Origin: Malachius bipustulatus
Lineage: Eukaryota > Arthropoda > Insecta > Coleoptera > Melyridae
Direction of reading: 5' to 3'
DNA: 64,000 nucleotides
Assembly (NCBI GenBank): GCA_910589415.1
Contig: OU342630.1
Span: 48,578,012 to 48,642,011, forward strand
The notes beneath the pieces are model-generated. The model was given only the letters and a program-made list of their open reading frames with translations, made no database searches and was not told the DNA's origin. A program made the translations under genes and the position numbers. Shown here one piece after another: positions 22,909 to 33,562 of the stretch (positions are counted from its first letter, which is position 1; each line of letters begins with the position of its first letter).

Positions 22909-24558
22909 ATTCAATTATTCAATTCCTCTCCATAAATATGGTAGTGGCGGAGATTTTAGGGTTTGCTTGAAAATTATTTTCCCCTAATTTCTACACTGGC
23001 GTGACAACAGCTGCTAAAAGAATAGCTGACAATTTTTGAACGCACCGTATGTACTTCTTGTATACGTTGAAATATTACCTATCTGATAGCTACTGATTTG
23101 TGTTGTTTATTTCAAGCAACTTATTCGCGTCGAAGTAAACAATAAAAAATAATGCCTTACAGCAAATTATTGAGACTGAGTTTTTCAATATGGACATGGA
23201 AAATTAATATCTACTTCTTTTAAGACCTCCTCTAGAAATTATAGGTTAATGATCCGTGGTTCCGAATTTCAAATTATTTGTTATCAGGCAAAAGGGACAG
23301 ACAGGGCTCTGTGTCCCGGTGTCTGTGTCCGCAACCAGTCCAGTGTCCCAAAACAGTGCCCCAGTACTCCAGTGTCCGCGTTGGCCGTTGGTTTCAGTTT
23401 CAGACCAGCGCTATTCCAGGTCAAAAATTATTAAAATGACACTACCCACCTACATAATAAACCTGACTTGGTTGAGAACAGTCAGTACCTATCCTATACC
23501 TACCTACCTAAGTATTTAGTTTTATTTACGAAAGATAATTTTTATTCCACATTATGGGACATCGAAGAATATGACACTGAATAAATTTATAGCTTTCAAT
23601 TTTCTGTTGTTTTATTGTCGTATATAGATTGATGAAGAAGTGTCTAGTCTTTCATTTTCATTACTCAATATCGATTTCTTATGAATCAAAAAATAATGCA
23701 TCAAGTATAAATATTATTTATTAATTTTTTTCAAACTCACCCATTTTTATTTAATGTAGAAAATTGGAATTTCTGTAAAATCTGGCAACGTAGTCATACA
23801 AGAGCATGCAAATAACACAACGGTATTTAAAAATTCCTTCGCCCAATTGAGCTCCGGGATTATACCGACCCCCGTCGAGTCGAAGGGTCACTCAGGTAAT
23901 TTCGCCCAACTCGGAAACGGCGACCTTTAGTTACAGTGATAATAATAATTGTGAAATTGTAACTTGGCTTTTTATTAAAAAGGGCAGTTAACATACTCTT
24001 TACTAATTTATCTCTACTATTTACTTATATTATTACGTATACCTAGGTACCTACACCCAGAGACAGCATACTATAAAGAGACCGTCAGATCGACGGACGA
24101 AAATGGGTACTCTGTTCACGCGCATTCCGGTAGCGCATCGCGCATTGCGGACGATTTCTAAACTAAAATGAAGCTGCCTTTAGATCTAAATTCTCATTTT
24201 GACATAATCTGACGTTTAGTTTTGCAATTATTGTGTAAAATTTGATTTATTTAATTTGAGTATTTTATCAAACTAATAATAAATTTTAGATGAAACTTTA
24301 CCTTGAAAGTATTTAGAAATATAATTTATAATAATTTACCCAATTAATAACAGTATAACGTAAAACTTTCGCATATTTGTTGACTTTTTGAAAGGTAAGT
24401 GCAATATTATGCTGTTTCATACTCTTGTAAGTAATAAAAATTATTTTAAATAAATCGAAAAAACTCTTTCTGAATGCGAAATAATTGTTTTTAGAACCAC
24501 ATTCTGTCTGCGTCTTGGTTTAAAAGCAATTCTAATCACAACGATGGATCTATCAAAG

Positions 24559-24559
<1 letters not shown>
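22909..24559. other. No gene recognised
   Basis: Includes a patch at 23249-23434 with the recurring word GTGTCC and a GC-richer patch at 24075-24175. A good donor-like AAAG|GTAAGT lies at 24395. No family could be assigned to any open frame. Confidence 0.4.
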
Positions 24560-24602
<43 letters not shown>

Positions 24603-24760
24603 TACTCCCATCAACAAGCCAATAGCTTATATCGGATGGGGAAAAGTACACAAATTAATATAAATACAAACTTACAACAATATGAAATAAAAAACGTAAT
24701 TAAGAGTTTACAATATTTAAAAAAAAAAATATGAATATAATATGAATACAACACCCAAGA
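24560..24760 (-). mobile_element. Probable 3' end of a non-LTR retrotransposon with an AAAT tail
   Basis: A (TTTA)n microsatellite at 24560-24601 is followed at once by ATACTCCCATCAACAAGCCA. Read on the minus strand this is unique sequence ending in (AAAT)n, the layout of LINE 3' ends with microsatellite tails. No coding part remains within reach, so the clade is unknown; a free-standing microsatellite is the alternative. Confidence 0.35.
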
Positions 24761-25290
24761 AAAACTGCATTAAAACACTATGCGGTGTGTTTCGGTGTGT
24801 GTTATCTTCTCTGTTTATACTTATTTAGTTTGGTACATTATACTATTGGGCATTTTATTATGTAAAGAAGTTCACGTAACCGGCGGGCCCTCTTCGGAGC
24901 TGGAAACCTCAAATAATGGGCCGCTTTTTTTTTGCCTGAAAAACTCTGAAAAAATTCAGGTATATTCTTTGATAAAAATAAGTATTTTTTGTTTCTTGGT
25001 GTTTCTCTTCTAAAACTCTTCCTTCTCAGTAAAAGCATCAAATGAAGGTCTATGAATTCTTTGTCTTGATATTTTTCACAAAACAAGGAAGCAGTATGAA
25101 GAAAAAGTTTATTTATTTTTGTCTAAAGAATATGCGTAAATTTTTTCATAATTTTTGAGAATAAGAGGGCTAATCATCTGTAGAAGGATAAATCGCCTTC
25201 TGACTCTGGGAGTTTTTCTTTAAAACACCTGCTGCTTCACGTGAAACTAATGAATCAAAAAAATTTAGTTTTTTATAATTTTTTTCAGAT
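24761..25290. other. No gene recognised
   Basis: AT-rich. Opposing frames at 24780-25013 and 24838-25086 have no recognisable motif. Confidence 0.4.
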
Positions 25291-25300
25291 AGATCCTTTT

Positions 25301-25638
25301 TCACAACAAACCGTAGGTAGGTAGGTCTTAATGAGTATAAAGCAAATCAATAGCCTGTCGTATTGGAGTCGGGTTTTAACCCATCGTCCTGACAGTTGTC
25401 AAGTCTGGAGTGCCCGAAAACCCAAATAAAGAGTTTCTCGACTCAGGCAGCAACACACATCCACATTGGATGGATTGGATGTGTGTTGCTGCCTGAGTCG
25501 AGAAACTCTTTATTTGGGTTTTCGGGCACTCCAGACTTGACAACTGTCAGGACGATGGGTTAAAACCCGACTCCAATACGACAGGCTATTGATTTGCTTT
25601 ATACTCATTAAGACCTACCTACCTACGGTTTGTTGTGA
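25301..25638. repeat. Perfect 163-bp palindrome, 12-nt spacer
   Basis: Arms 25301-25463 and 25476-25638 appear identical base for base as reverse complements, so this is a very recent or actively homogenised structure. A third copy of the arm, at 25926-26088 and beyond, is in direct orientation with the second. Each arm contains AACCCATCG.CCTGACAG, a diverged relative of the hammerhead sequences at 16849 and 20581. Confidence 0.9.
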
Positions 25639-25850
25639 CTTTTGAGTATACTTCGGTTTTTTAATATGCACTTCTGATGTCAGTCTCGTAGCCCCTGGAG
25701 TGTCTGCAACCCATAATACACACTGGAGTTTTGTCTGGCTGGGAGCCTGTTGTTTCTCTTGATAGATGTCGCTCTGTCTCGAGGTCACTGGTAACCGGCT
25801 GAATGAGATTCCATATAGGGTTTTCGATTCATGCAGCGATTCATATCCTT

Positions 25851-25924
25851 CCGGACTCTCCAATATAGTACGCTGACGAGGTCTAATGAGACCGAAACGG
25901 CCGTCCGTGCTTTTGGTAGTCTGG
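25851..25924 (+). ncRNA. Hammerhead ribozyme (type I layout), apparently intact
   Basis: Core CTGACGA (25873-25879), stem II GGTCT/AGACC (25880-25884 with 25889-25893) around the loop AATG, GAAA (25894-25897), short self-complementary stem III CGGCCG (25898-25903), U25904 and cleavage predicted after C25905. Stem I is long and flush with the core: GTACG (25868-25872) with CGTGC (25906-25910), then CCAA (25860-25863) with TTGG (25913-25916), then CCGGACT (25851-25857) with AGTCTGG (25918-25924), one G-U pair each in the first and third segments. All invariant core positions are present. The tiny stem III suggests either a 2-bp stem with a GGCC loop or pairing between two copies, as described for dimeric hammerheads. 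Confidence 0.7.
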
Positions 25925-26128
25925 TTGGATGTGTGTTGCTGCCTGAGTCGAGAAACTCTTTATTTGGGTTTTCGGGCACTCCAGACTTGACAACTGTCAG
26001 GACGATGGGTTAAAACCCGACTCCAATACGACAGGCTATTGATTTGCTTTATACTCATTAAGACCTACCTACCTACGGTTTGTTGTGACTTTTGAGTATA
26101 CTTCGGCTTTTTAATAAGATCCTTTTTC

Positions 26129-26541
26129 GGCTTCCCTCTTGAAGCTATAGGTATACACATCTTAACCAAGCGACGGCGTCTGCGGTGCACGATCCAGCAG
26201 ATGATGGCTGGAATGCCTTTTATGTTAAAACTATTAACAAGAAGAATATTATTATAATATTTTTTTCCTGGAAAAGTCTTTCCATGTTGAGAAAACTGGT
26301 TAAATAGAAGCATCTTCTGTAAAAACTGGACCTGTATTAATTTATGTGAAGAAAATTTTGTAGGAAGCATTTGTTACAATTATTAAGGTATACTCGTATA
26401 TATTGTGCAACTATTAAGAATAAAGAAGTTTTATATTGATGCTTCGAAGTTTATTTGCTGAAGTGGCGACACTTCAACCGTAAAAATAATTTTTCAAATA
26501 ATAATTAGGTATAAATTTAAATTTGAATGTCCCGCGCTTAC
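26129..26541. other. No gene recognised
   Basis: Sequence between the retrozyme-like insertion and the small exon candidate; AT-rich apart from a GC-richer patch at 26160-26220. No motif. Confidence 0.4.
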
Positions 26542-26593
26542 CAATGATGATATCTCCGGTATAGCCCAGGTAGTCGCCACCGTCGCAGGTTAC
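26542..26593 (-). CDS. Candidate short internal exon, family unknown
   Basis: Minus strand: CTCTAG acceptor, 52 nt open in one frame (VTCDGGDYLGYTGDIII), then G|GTAAGC, a strong donor. It is clearly more GC-rich than its surroundings. The frame enters in phase 0 and leaves in phase 1. The pyrimidine tract before the acceptor is weak. It resembles an extracellular Cys- and Gly-containing segment, but I cannot name a domain. Confidence 0.28.
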
Positions 26594-29044
26594 CTAGAGT
26601 CTAACGTGTAATCGAACACTCTATTATATTATCTTTCTCTATGCCTACACCTATCATAAAATATAAATTAAAAGATGTAAATAAATATTAATTCATATCA
26701 GCAGATTGAAATGCATCCATAATAATATTATTATTATGCACTTCAAGTTATTTTACAAGTTAATATTGAAATTATTGCATTATTAGAAAACTCACACTCA
26801 AAATTTTATCAATAATTAGGGAGGATGTAAACCTATAAAAACTAAGATCCAATAAGAATTACCTCGATATTCAACAAAATAATATGACAGTTCGGCAGGT
26901 TAACCCGCGGAAATCTGGCGGTTGACTTTATCAGCCAGATAAGCAAACTTAACTTGCTACTTTAACCGAACCAAGCCAAAAATAGCTTTATAAAACCGAA
27001 TAGTAAGATTATCCATGCAAACTACGAGTTAAAGTTATCTGGCAGTTAAAAAGTTAACCTTGAGAGCTGAAAAAAGCTTTTTAATACACCTGTTGCTTTT
27101 TTAACTGGCAGATAGGGACTAACTCCGAGTTATCTCTCTTAACCAGCGTTTATAATATTGGCTGTAAGTTGATCAATGCACACACCCAAATAAGATGCAA
27201 TATCTCGTAAACGAAGGCTTAAGTCAAAATGGTATAAGAGTGAGGATAATAAAACAAAAAAACGGTCAATAAAAAAAAAACATACATCTGAGGCAAAGGC
27301 GTACGCAGAAGAATGTTGAGGGACCAAGATCTGCCATAAACCCCCTTTCGTGCCCTCGCGCTTGGATTCTCTTTGATTTTTTTTAACGAGTATCTGCATA
27401 AGAAAGAAAGCTATGCAAAACTTCAAGTGGATATCTTGAAAAACAACGGAGTTATTGATAAAAAACTTTTTTGTAACACCCTGTATAAGGTATTAGGCTC
27501 TCCGAAGCCCTCAAGTATCCGAAATCGAGCCCCAAAGAGCGAGTCAAAAATCGAAATTTCGAATTTTAAAAATTCATATCCCTGAAACGATGGCACTCCT
27601 ATCGAAAAACGGATTTTGTTTTCAGATTCGCGGTGGCTTAAAGTATTAGGGGCCAGGATTTCGTTCAAAAACCTCGTCCCAACTGAAAAAAAAAATGCAA
27701 AGGGGGGGGGGCTTTGTTTATTTGAAAAAAAGTCATTTTTCGAAAGCGAGTTGATGATTTTTTCTGGTAGTTGGAACGCTGATTCAGAATATATTTATAC
27801 ATTTTTCACCTACCGCTCATAGTTTCCGTAATGAAGGACCCCGCAGAATCCTTATGGGAATTGGTTCACGATCGAAATTTGTTGTTATTTTGGGGATCAC
27901 CCAAAAACTCCTGTTCTCAATATATTTACCCGAGTATTTACCTCTGAAGATGGATTTTTTCTATCATGACAGTCACGCATATATTTTTAAATATTGGCCG
28001 TTATATACTTGATATAGAGAGAAATATTAGAGAGTTCATTTGTTAAGATTAAAAAGCTGCTTCTGTTGCTGTAGTTACATTTTAAGTCTGTTGAGCCATT
28101 TTCCGGAAAATTTGGAAGAAGTTTTTAATTTATTTGTAGTATCATTTTTATGATAGACTTGGCTGTGACTTTAAAATTGGATATTTGTTTTTGTTTGTTG
28201 TAAATTTTATTGTTAATGTCAATGCAATTACGAAAATGATAACACACAATGAAAATTATTTCTTGTTTTTTTCGGAAATGGCACAACGGACCTAAAATGT
28301 AATTATTAGTATAACAGGAGAAGCTTTTCAATCTTATCAAATGAGCTATCTAAGATATTTTGATATTTTAAGAAACAATTTGGGGGGAAAAATTTGTACA
28401 AAATTCATTTTATGGATTTTGACGGAATGAAATGAAATTTTCACTGTTAACGACTATCATTGTTTTCGTTTTCCTTATTACCAATATTATAATTTCCCAT
28501 TTCCATTCAACTTGTTTATTATTGTTAAATGGAAATAGAAACCATTACATAGGATGCATGATAAATAACTCAAGCATCAAAACAATAATAAAATCTTGAA
28601 CCCAAACTTAGTTAGGTAGCTACTTGACTTCGAACAATGCATTTATTAGCTTTTGCATACTTTCCCAGGTATTATTATAAATATAAATATAGGTATACAT
28701 ATTATTACTATAAAAATGCTTACACACCTCTTGTATATCCATAAATGCGTGACCATGATATCTCCATATACAATTTCTTTGAACAAAGAACCATTCAAGC
28801 AAGCACATACCTACGTACTTCGTTTTCTTAACATAGGTATAAAAATTTTATGGATGTTGAAGTCTTGTTATAATTCCTGGAATGCTATATAAATAGAGAA
28901 TACTTTTTTATTGCAGAATGATTCAAATTGAAACTCCCAGGACCGATGACACATAATATTTACATTTGTTGAACCCAAAATTCGTATATTTGACGTAAAT
29001 ATGGAAAACCAATAAACTTATCAATGTAACTGACTGATAGAAAA
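26594..29044. other. No gene recognised; repeat fragments
   Basis: 26880-27170 contains several paired words (GGTTAACC.., TAACTCCGAGTTATC, GCGTTTATAATATTGG) that recur at 21198-21670, probably a decayed MITE. A lone AACACCCTGTATA end lies at 27475-27485 and a 10-nt G run at 27702-27711. Frames at 27139-27426 and 27423-27822 overlap on both strands and look accidental. 27830-29040 is AT-rich with nothing recognisable. Confidence 0.4.
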
Positions 29045-29905
29045 TATACCGGGTGTCCCATTAGTGCGGGATTCTTCTCTGGCAGCTTCACTTTTGAAGC
29101 TATAAAAAAAGATGAGGGAGAAAAATTGTATGGTTTCAAGAGACCTTCAACCTAAAATAATTTTCAGCTACACAGGATGGCCCAATATCGCTGTACGCCT
29201 TACAACTTTGTTACTTTAAATAGGACACCCTATATATATTATTACATTTTCAGATTATCTGAAAAAAATCAGTAAGAATGGTTTTCACAGTTTCAGTATA
29301 ATGTGAATAGTTTTTGAGTTATAAACAAGTGAAAATTGCCATTTTCCATTTTCAAAGCAGCTTACAATGAAAACGGCTCAAGACAGCAGAAAAAGGTTTA
29401 CATGTCCCTATCTTAACTTTTTACAAGGTATCCTATGATGTGGATGAAATTGTTATACAGGGTGATGAAAAATCTGAAACTTTTCATCACCCTGTATAAC
29501 AATTTAATCCACATCATAGGATACCTTGTGAAAAGTTAAGATAGGGACATGTAAACCTTTTTCTGCTGTCTTGAGCCGTTTTCATTGTAAGCTGCTTTGA
29601 AAATGGAAAATGACAATTTTCACTTGTTTATAACTCAAAAACTATTCACATTATACTGAAACTGTGAAAATCATTCTTACTGATTTTTTTCAGATAATCT
29701 GAAAATGTAATAATATATAGGGTGTCCTATTTAAAATAACAAAGTTGTAAGGCGTACAGGGATATTGGGCCATCCTGTGTAGCTGAAAATTATTTTAGGT
29801 TGAAGGTCTCTTGAAACCATACAATTTTTCTCCCTCATCTTTTTTTATAGCTTCAAAAGTGAAGCTGCCAGAGAAGAATCCCGCACTAATGGGACACCCG
29901 GTATA
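29045..29905. repeat. Near-perfect foldback with TATACCGGGTGTCCC ends
   Basis: An 861-bp palindrome whose arms look almost identical through their full length (outer TACCGGGTGTCCCATTAGTG, inner CCAATATCGCTGTACG). The centre is itself a small TACAGGGTG palindrome: TTATACAGGGTGATG at 29453 faces CATCACCCTGTATAA ending 29499. It shares the core with 7901-8776 and the CCAATATCGCTGTACG layer with 9209-10039. The high arm identity means it is younger than the others, or that the arms convert one another. Confidence 0.9.
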
Positions 29906-29952
29906 ATAATTCTGCATTAAAAAAGTTAAATATACCTAATTACATAATATTC

Positions 29953-30615
29953 TTTATCTACGAGTGATTCATAAAATGCACTTTTTTAGACGTTTCTTAG
30001 TTCATAAAATGTATGATTATCTTGAAGAGTGAAATAAAGTAGTTTGGGTGAAATAAAGTGCCGTAGCGGTTCATTATTTAACGCTAAATCTGACAGGTTA
30101 CTGCACGCTCGCCGAGTGCAAGTTCTAGCTTCAATCAACGGTTCTAGTGAAGTAGTGAGCGGAGCGGCTCGGTCGTTCGGACTGAACGCTGAATTACATA
30201 CTAAACGCCAACCACTCCTAATGCTTGTTGACATCATGCACCTATACTAGAAAAACGTTGCAGTTTATTAGCAGAGCGCCAGATCTATGTACAATTAATA
30301 TTTTGTGTTTTGCGTCTTTTAGTTACCTAAAATGGATACCATTGTAGATGATTCAATGAATGAAATATCTTCTACCCCAGAAGAAATTATTTTTCAATCA
30401 AATATCACTGCACAAAATCTGTTAGGTAGGTACCTACCTAAAAAATCTAAAGAAGTGTATATTAAGCAATATGTCACCTTTATGAACTGACGTGATGAAA
30501 AAAGCTAAGTTAATAGCTTCAAAGAAACATTTACATAAAATATGAATGCATTGGAACTTTTATTTTATTTTATAATAATAACTTTTAGTTCTAATTTAAG
30601 CCACTCGTAGATAAA
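29953..30615 (+). mobile_element. Element with TTTATCTACGAGTG ends and a tyrosine-recombinase-like start
   Basis: TTTATCTACGAGTG at 29953-29966 is repeated in inverted orientation at 30602-30615. Inside is a GC-rich leader (30057-30230) followed by a 52-codon frame resembling the start of tyrosine-recombinase-type (Crypton-like) proteins. A strong hairpin lies just outside the right end. The boundaries are inferred from the 14-bp inverted words only. Confidence 0.4.
30332..30490 (+). pseudogene. N-terminal fragment of a tyrosine-recombinase-like protein
   Basis: ATG at 30332 opens a 52-residue frame ending TGA. It begins MDTIVDDSMNEISSTPEEII and contains LPKKSKEVYIKQYVTFMN. The pattern LP-K-S--Y---Y--FM is typical of the SAM-like core-binding start of phage-integrase-like/Crypton-type transposases in animals, where W usually follows FM/FMK. 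Here translation stops right after FMN, so the catalytic domain is missing. The palindromic word GGTAGGTACCTACC lies inside the frame. Assignment rests on this short motif only. Confidence 0.35.
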
Positions 30616-30621
30616 ATTTTG

Positions 30622-30744
30622 TATGCAGCATATGCATAAAGTGCCTTTTTTTCATTTCTGGGATTGCCGCATTCGCCTGCGGCTCATGCGGTCAAACTTC
30701 CCAGGCGTGAAAAAAAGTACCACTTTATGCACTTGTTGCATAAA
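30622..30744. repeat. Multi-level ~120-nt hairpin
   Basis: GCATAAAGTGCC at 30634 pairs with GGTACCACTTTATGC ending 30730. Inside, TTTCTGGGA pairs with TCCCAGG and CCGCAT with ATGCGG around a TCGCCTGCGGCTC loop. It is far more GC-rich than its surroundings. This compound hairpin could be a transposon terminus, a recombination site or a structured RNA. Confidence 0.6.
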
Positions 30745-30745
30745 T

Positions 30746-31906
30746 AACTATTATAGGTACGTATATTAGAATTCACACCAAGAATAAAACATAAAATAAA
30801 ACAAAACCGTTTAGTTGATTACTTCACTTTTAAAATGTTATTAAATAAATAGGCCAAAAATTCCACCTTGCATGGCATATTTTGATGGCTTTTTTCATAA
30901 TCACTCGACCTATATATTTATACCAAAATATATGCATGTTTTGCCATAATATTCGGGAGTATATTTAAAGTCGAAAAGTTCATGTAAACATTCTTCTAAA
31001 CGTATATTGGTTTTTATGAAATAACATCATCAACGTGAACAATAATAACTAAATAAAAACAACAATAGCTCTACATGAATGTGTTTATATAAACTTTCGG
31101 CGACGTTAAAAAAGCTCAGAAATGTTTCCGTGAAATATGGCAGGTACCTACACGCTTCGGAACTTCTAAAAGGGCGATTCATAACATTGTTAATTAACTT
31201 TAAGGGATGCTAAGGCCTTAAAAAACAACTCGTTAACATGTTGAATTATGTAATGATCTCTATAAAACGGTGGAAAAATAATAAAACAAAAAACAACAAC
31301 ATTAAAATCAACTTAAACTTATGTGGTGTATGATTGAGATGTACTATTGGATGAGCTTTAGCAATTATTTGAAGTTTAATCCAGCTCAAATAAAAATGTC
31401 CTACTTTAAAATGGAGAGAAAATTTTCTTCAGTGAGAAATATTTGAGTATGCTACTTCGCTACTACCTTTATTTTGAAAAAAAAAGTAAATCTCTGCTTG
31501 TAATTGGGTGAAGAAAATTGTGATCAATAGCAGTAAATCATCTTCAACCTTATTTTTTAGTTTTTTTAGTTGTATGGTGTTTTTTGAGTAGAATTCACTA
31601 AGGCAAACAACTTTTTCAAATAAATTTTGTCACTTAAAAGTCAAAAATAAAAGAGAAGAAACTCTCCCGTATTCAGAAACGGTAATTTTCCAAATAATTA
31701 CGTAATCATATACCTCCATCCCATTTATATTATTTTTTTGGGATTCGGGATATTAGGTATACCTACGTTCGGAACGCTTTGTGAATACCGACAACAACCT
31801 TTAATAGTAAAAAAGTATACTTCTGCCCTGTGATAATAAATTTATGTAGCTGTACTAATTTCAAGCAGAAAAACAATAAAAAATCACAAATTGCACTCAA
31901 GTTTAC
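30746..31906. other. No gene recognised
   Basis: AT-rich sequence with no open frame, repeat pair or RNA motif that I could support. Confidence 0.45.
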
Positions 31907-33562
31907 CATTTTCTTTTCTTTTATTGACTAGGTATGTATTTAGTGTAAAAAAATCGCGTTTTTTGCTTATAAAAAAAAAAAACTGCTGGAGAAAAAGTAT
32001 CTAACTGATCCCAATTGACGAATTGTGAAGAATTCAAGTACGAAGAAAATGTGAGCTGAAACAACCCGATCGATTCATTATAAAGGAAATAATTATAAAA
32101 AACAGATTTTTTTTCAAAAAAACGTAATGTCGCCTTTTTTTAAGTTGTATAATGCAGGCTATGTGCGAGATAGTCGATACTCGATATTGATAGTTACTTC
32201 CTGCATGTAAAACTTGGTTTTAAAATTAGTTTTCGCGTAATTGTAATCAGAAGTTCTAGTTCTTCATACTATATTTTGCAGCGAGGCTAGCTGCTCCGGA
32301 GGTGGTCCGATTCGAATTTATCAAACGGATTTGGAAAGTATAAATGTTCAGGTATAAAACGTCAATCTTCATTGTTTAAATTCTGAAAATAGGTAACAAT
32401 TGCGACTATTGCGAGCAACCATAAGTGAAAACGGCTGAGCGCGCTTTAAAGTGGTTGTGGAGTGGGAGTCGAACAGTAGATGCACTGTTCGGAAAGGCGC
32501 ACTCGGCCGTTTTCGATAATGTTTGAGCGCAATTTTTACTCATTTTTCAGGTTTTATTAAATGAAAAACGAAGATTGACGTTCTATAGCTGAACACTTCT
32601 ACTTTCCGAATCCGTTTGATAAATTAGAAACGGACGACTTCCAGAGCATCCAGCTTCGCTGCCAAAATATAAGAATTAAGAATTTCTGATTGCAATTTAC
32701 GCGAAAACTAATTATTCGCCAGCGTCTTGATAGTGCATACAGGAAGTACCTACCTATCAATATCGACTATCTCGCAAAAAGTTTGCACTACAACTTAAAA
32801 AATGTCGACGTTGTATAATTTTGGACTTTACTGGCAACTGTACGTTTAGCTATTGTACCACCCAAGCGGGGGTGAGGGGTGAATCCAGAATCGAGACTCT
32901 CCGAAGACAGCACCATAGCATAGCTACCTTCTTGTGACTTCAAGAGTAAAGACTTGACTTTTAACCTTGCACCTGCAAGAGTGTGAAAGACGCGGCCGAG
33001 CTTCGAACAATACTTACTACGTAACACGTACCTACATTGGTACCTACTACAGCCGGTGTCGCGATTTACATTAAATTCATTATTGTTATATGTTTCTGCT
33101 ATTACTACCATTAATTAGAAGTTATATTGTTGTCTTGTAATCAGTGTGAGAAGTGCAATTTCATTTGTATTATTTTCATTCAGTAAATAATTACTACCTA
33201 TGCTACAGTTCATTTCATCTTAGGTCCGCCCTAAACTTGGGCATCCTAAAGGCACTTAAATTGCGGCGTTATCATTTCTTTAAATAAAAGTGGTTTCGCT
33301 ACAAGGCGGTTGGCTAGCCGGATCGCTACATTTGGTCCTTCGAGCTGAATCGCTACAGACGTTACGAGAAAAAAACGCTATATTTTCTTTTTCTTTTTTT
33401 TTGGTTTTCTCCCTGTTCTTCTTTAATAATGAACTGAACGGGTTGTTACAGCGCTCATTTTCTTTGTATTATATTTCTCTACAATTCGTTCATTGGAAGC
33501 ATTTACATTGCTCCATCCGTTTTTTTTCACAAGCAAAAATACAATAAATCAAGGTAAGTAAT
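31907..33562. repeat. Split foldback, arms separated by other insertions
   Basis: 31907-32120 and 33385-33562 are inverted, imperfect copies of one another and of the arms of 6895-7281 (shared words GACGAATTGT / ACAATTCGTTCATTGG and GAACGGGTTGTT). The 1.26 kb between them contains a complete foldback (32121-32811) and about 570 bp of GC-richer DNA with a 107-codon minus-strand frame (32788-33111) of no known family. I infer that other DNA entered the loop of an older foldback. Confidence 0.5.
32121..32811. repeat. Foldback element, ~320-bp arms
   Basis: Left AAGTTGTA..GCGAGATAGTCGATA (32141 onward) pairs with TATCGACTATCTCGC..TACAACTT on the right. Pairing continues through ATTTATCAAACGGATTTGGA and AACGTCAATCTTC to a GC-rich centre at about 32450-32490. 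There is no TACAGGGTG at the ends, so this is a different family from the main one. Non-coding. Confidence 0.8.

Larger units (their letters stand above)
25291..26128. mobile_element. Hammerhead-bearing Penelope/retrozyme-like insertion with target duplication
   Basis: The word AGATCCTTTTTC occurs at 25291-25302 and again at 26117-26128, giving an 11-12 nt target duplication. Between them lie 163 bp in reverse orientation (25301-25463), a 12-nt spacer, a full unit from 25476, and a second copy of the same unit starting at 25926 that stops at about 26116. The period is 450 bp. A hammerhead (25851-25924) sits at the junction of the two units. Tandem units with hammerheads, a partial inverted copy and a variable target duplication are known for Penelope-like elements and metazoan retrozymes. 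No reverse transcriptase is present, so this copy is non-autonomous. The open frames within (25615-25863, 25785-25979, minus strand) have no recognisable domain. Confidence 0.7.

Noticed and set aside
25615..25979. Minus-strand open frames in the retrozyme-like unit
   Set aside because: No recognisable domain, antisense to the ribozyme and overlapping one another in two frames; treated as chance.
27139..27426. 95-codon minus-strand open frame
   Set aside because: Overlaps repeat-like sequence leading to a transposon end; hydrophobic and Ser/Phe-rich composition is typical of AT-rich chance frames.
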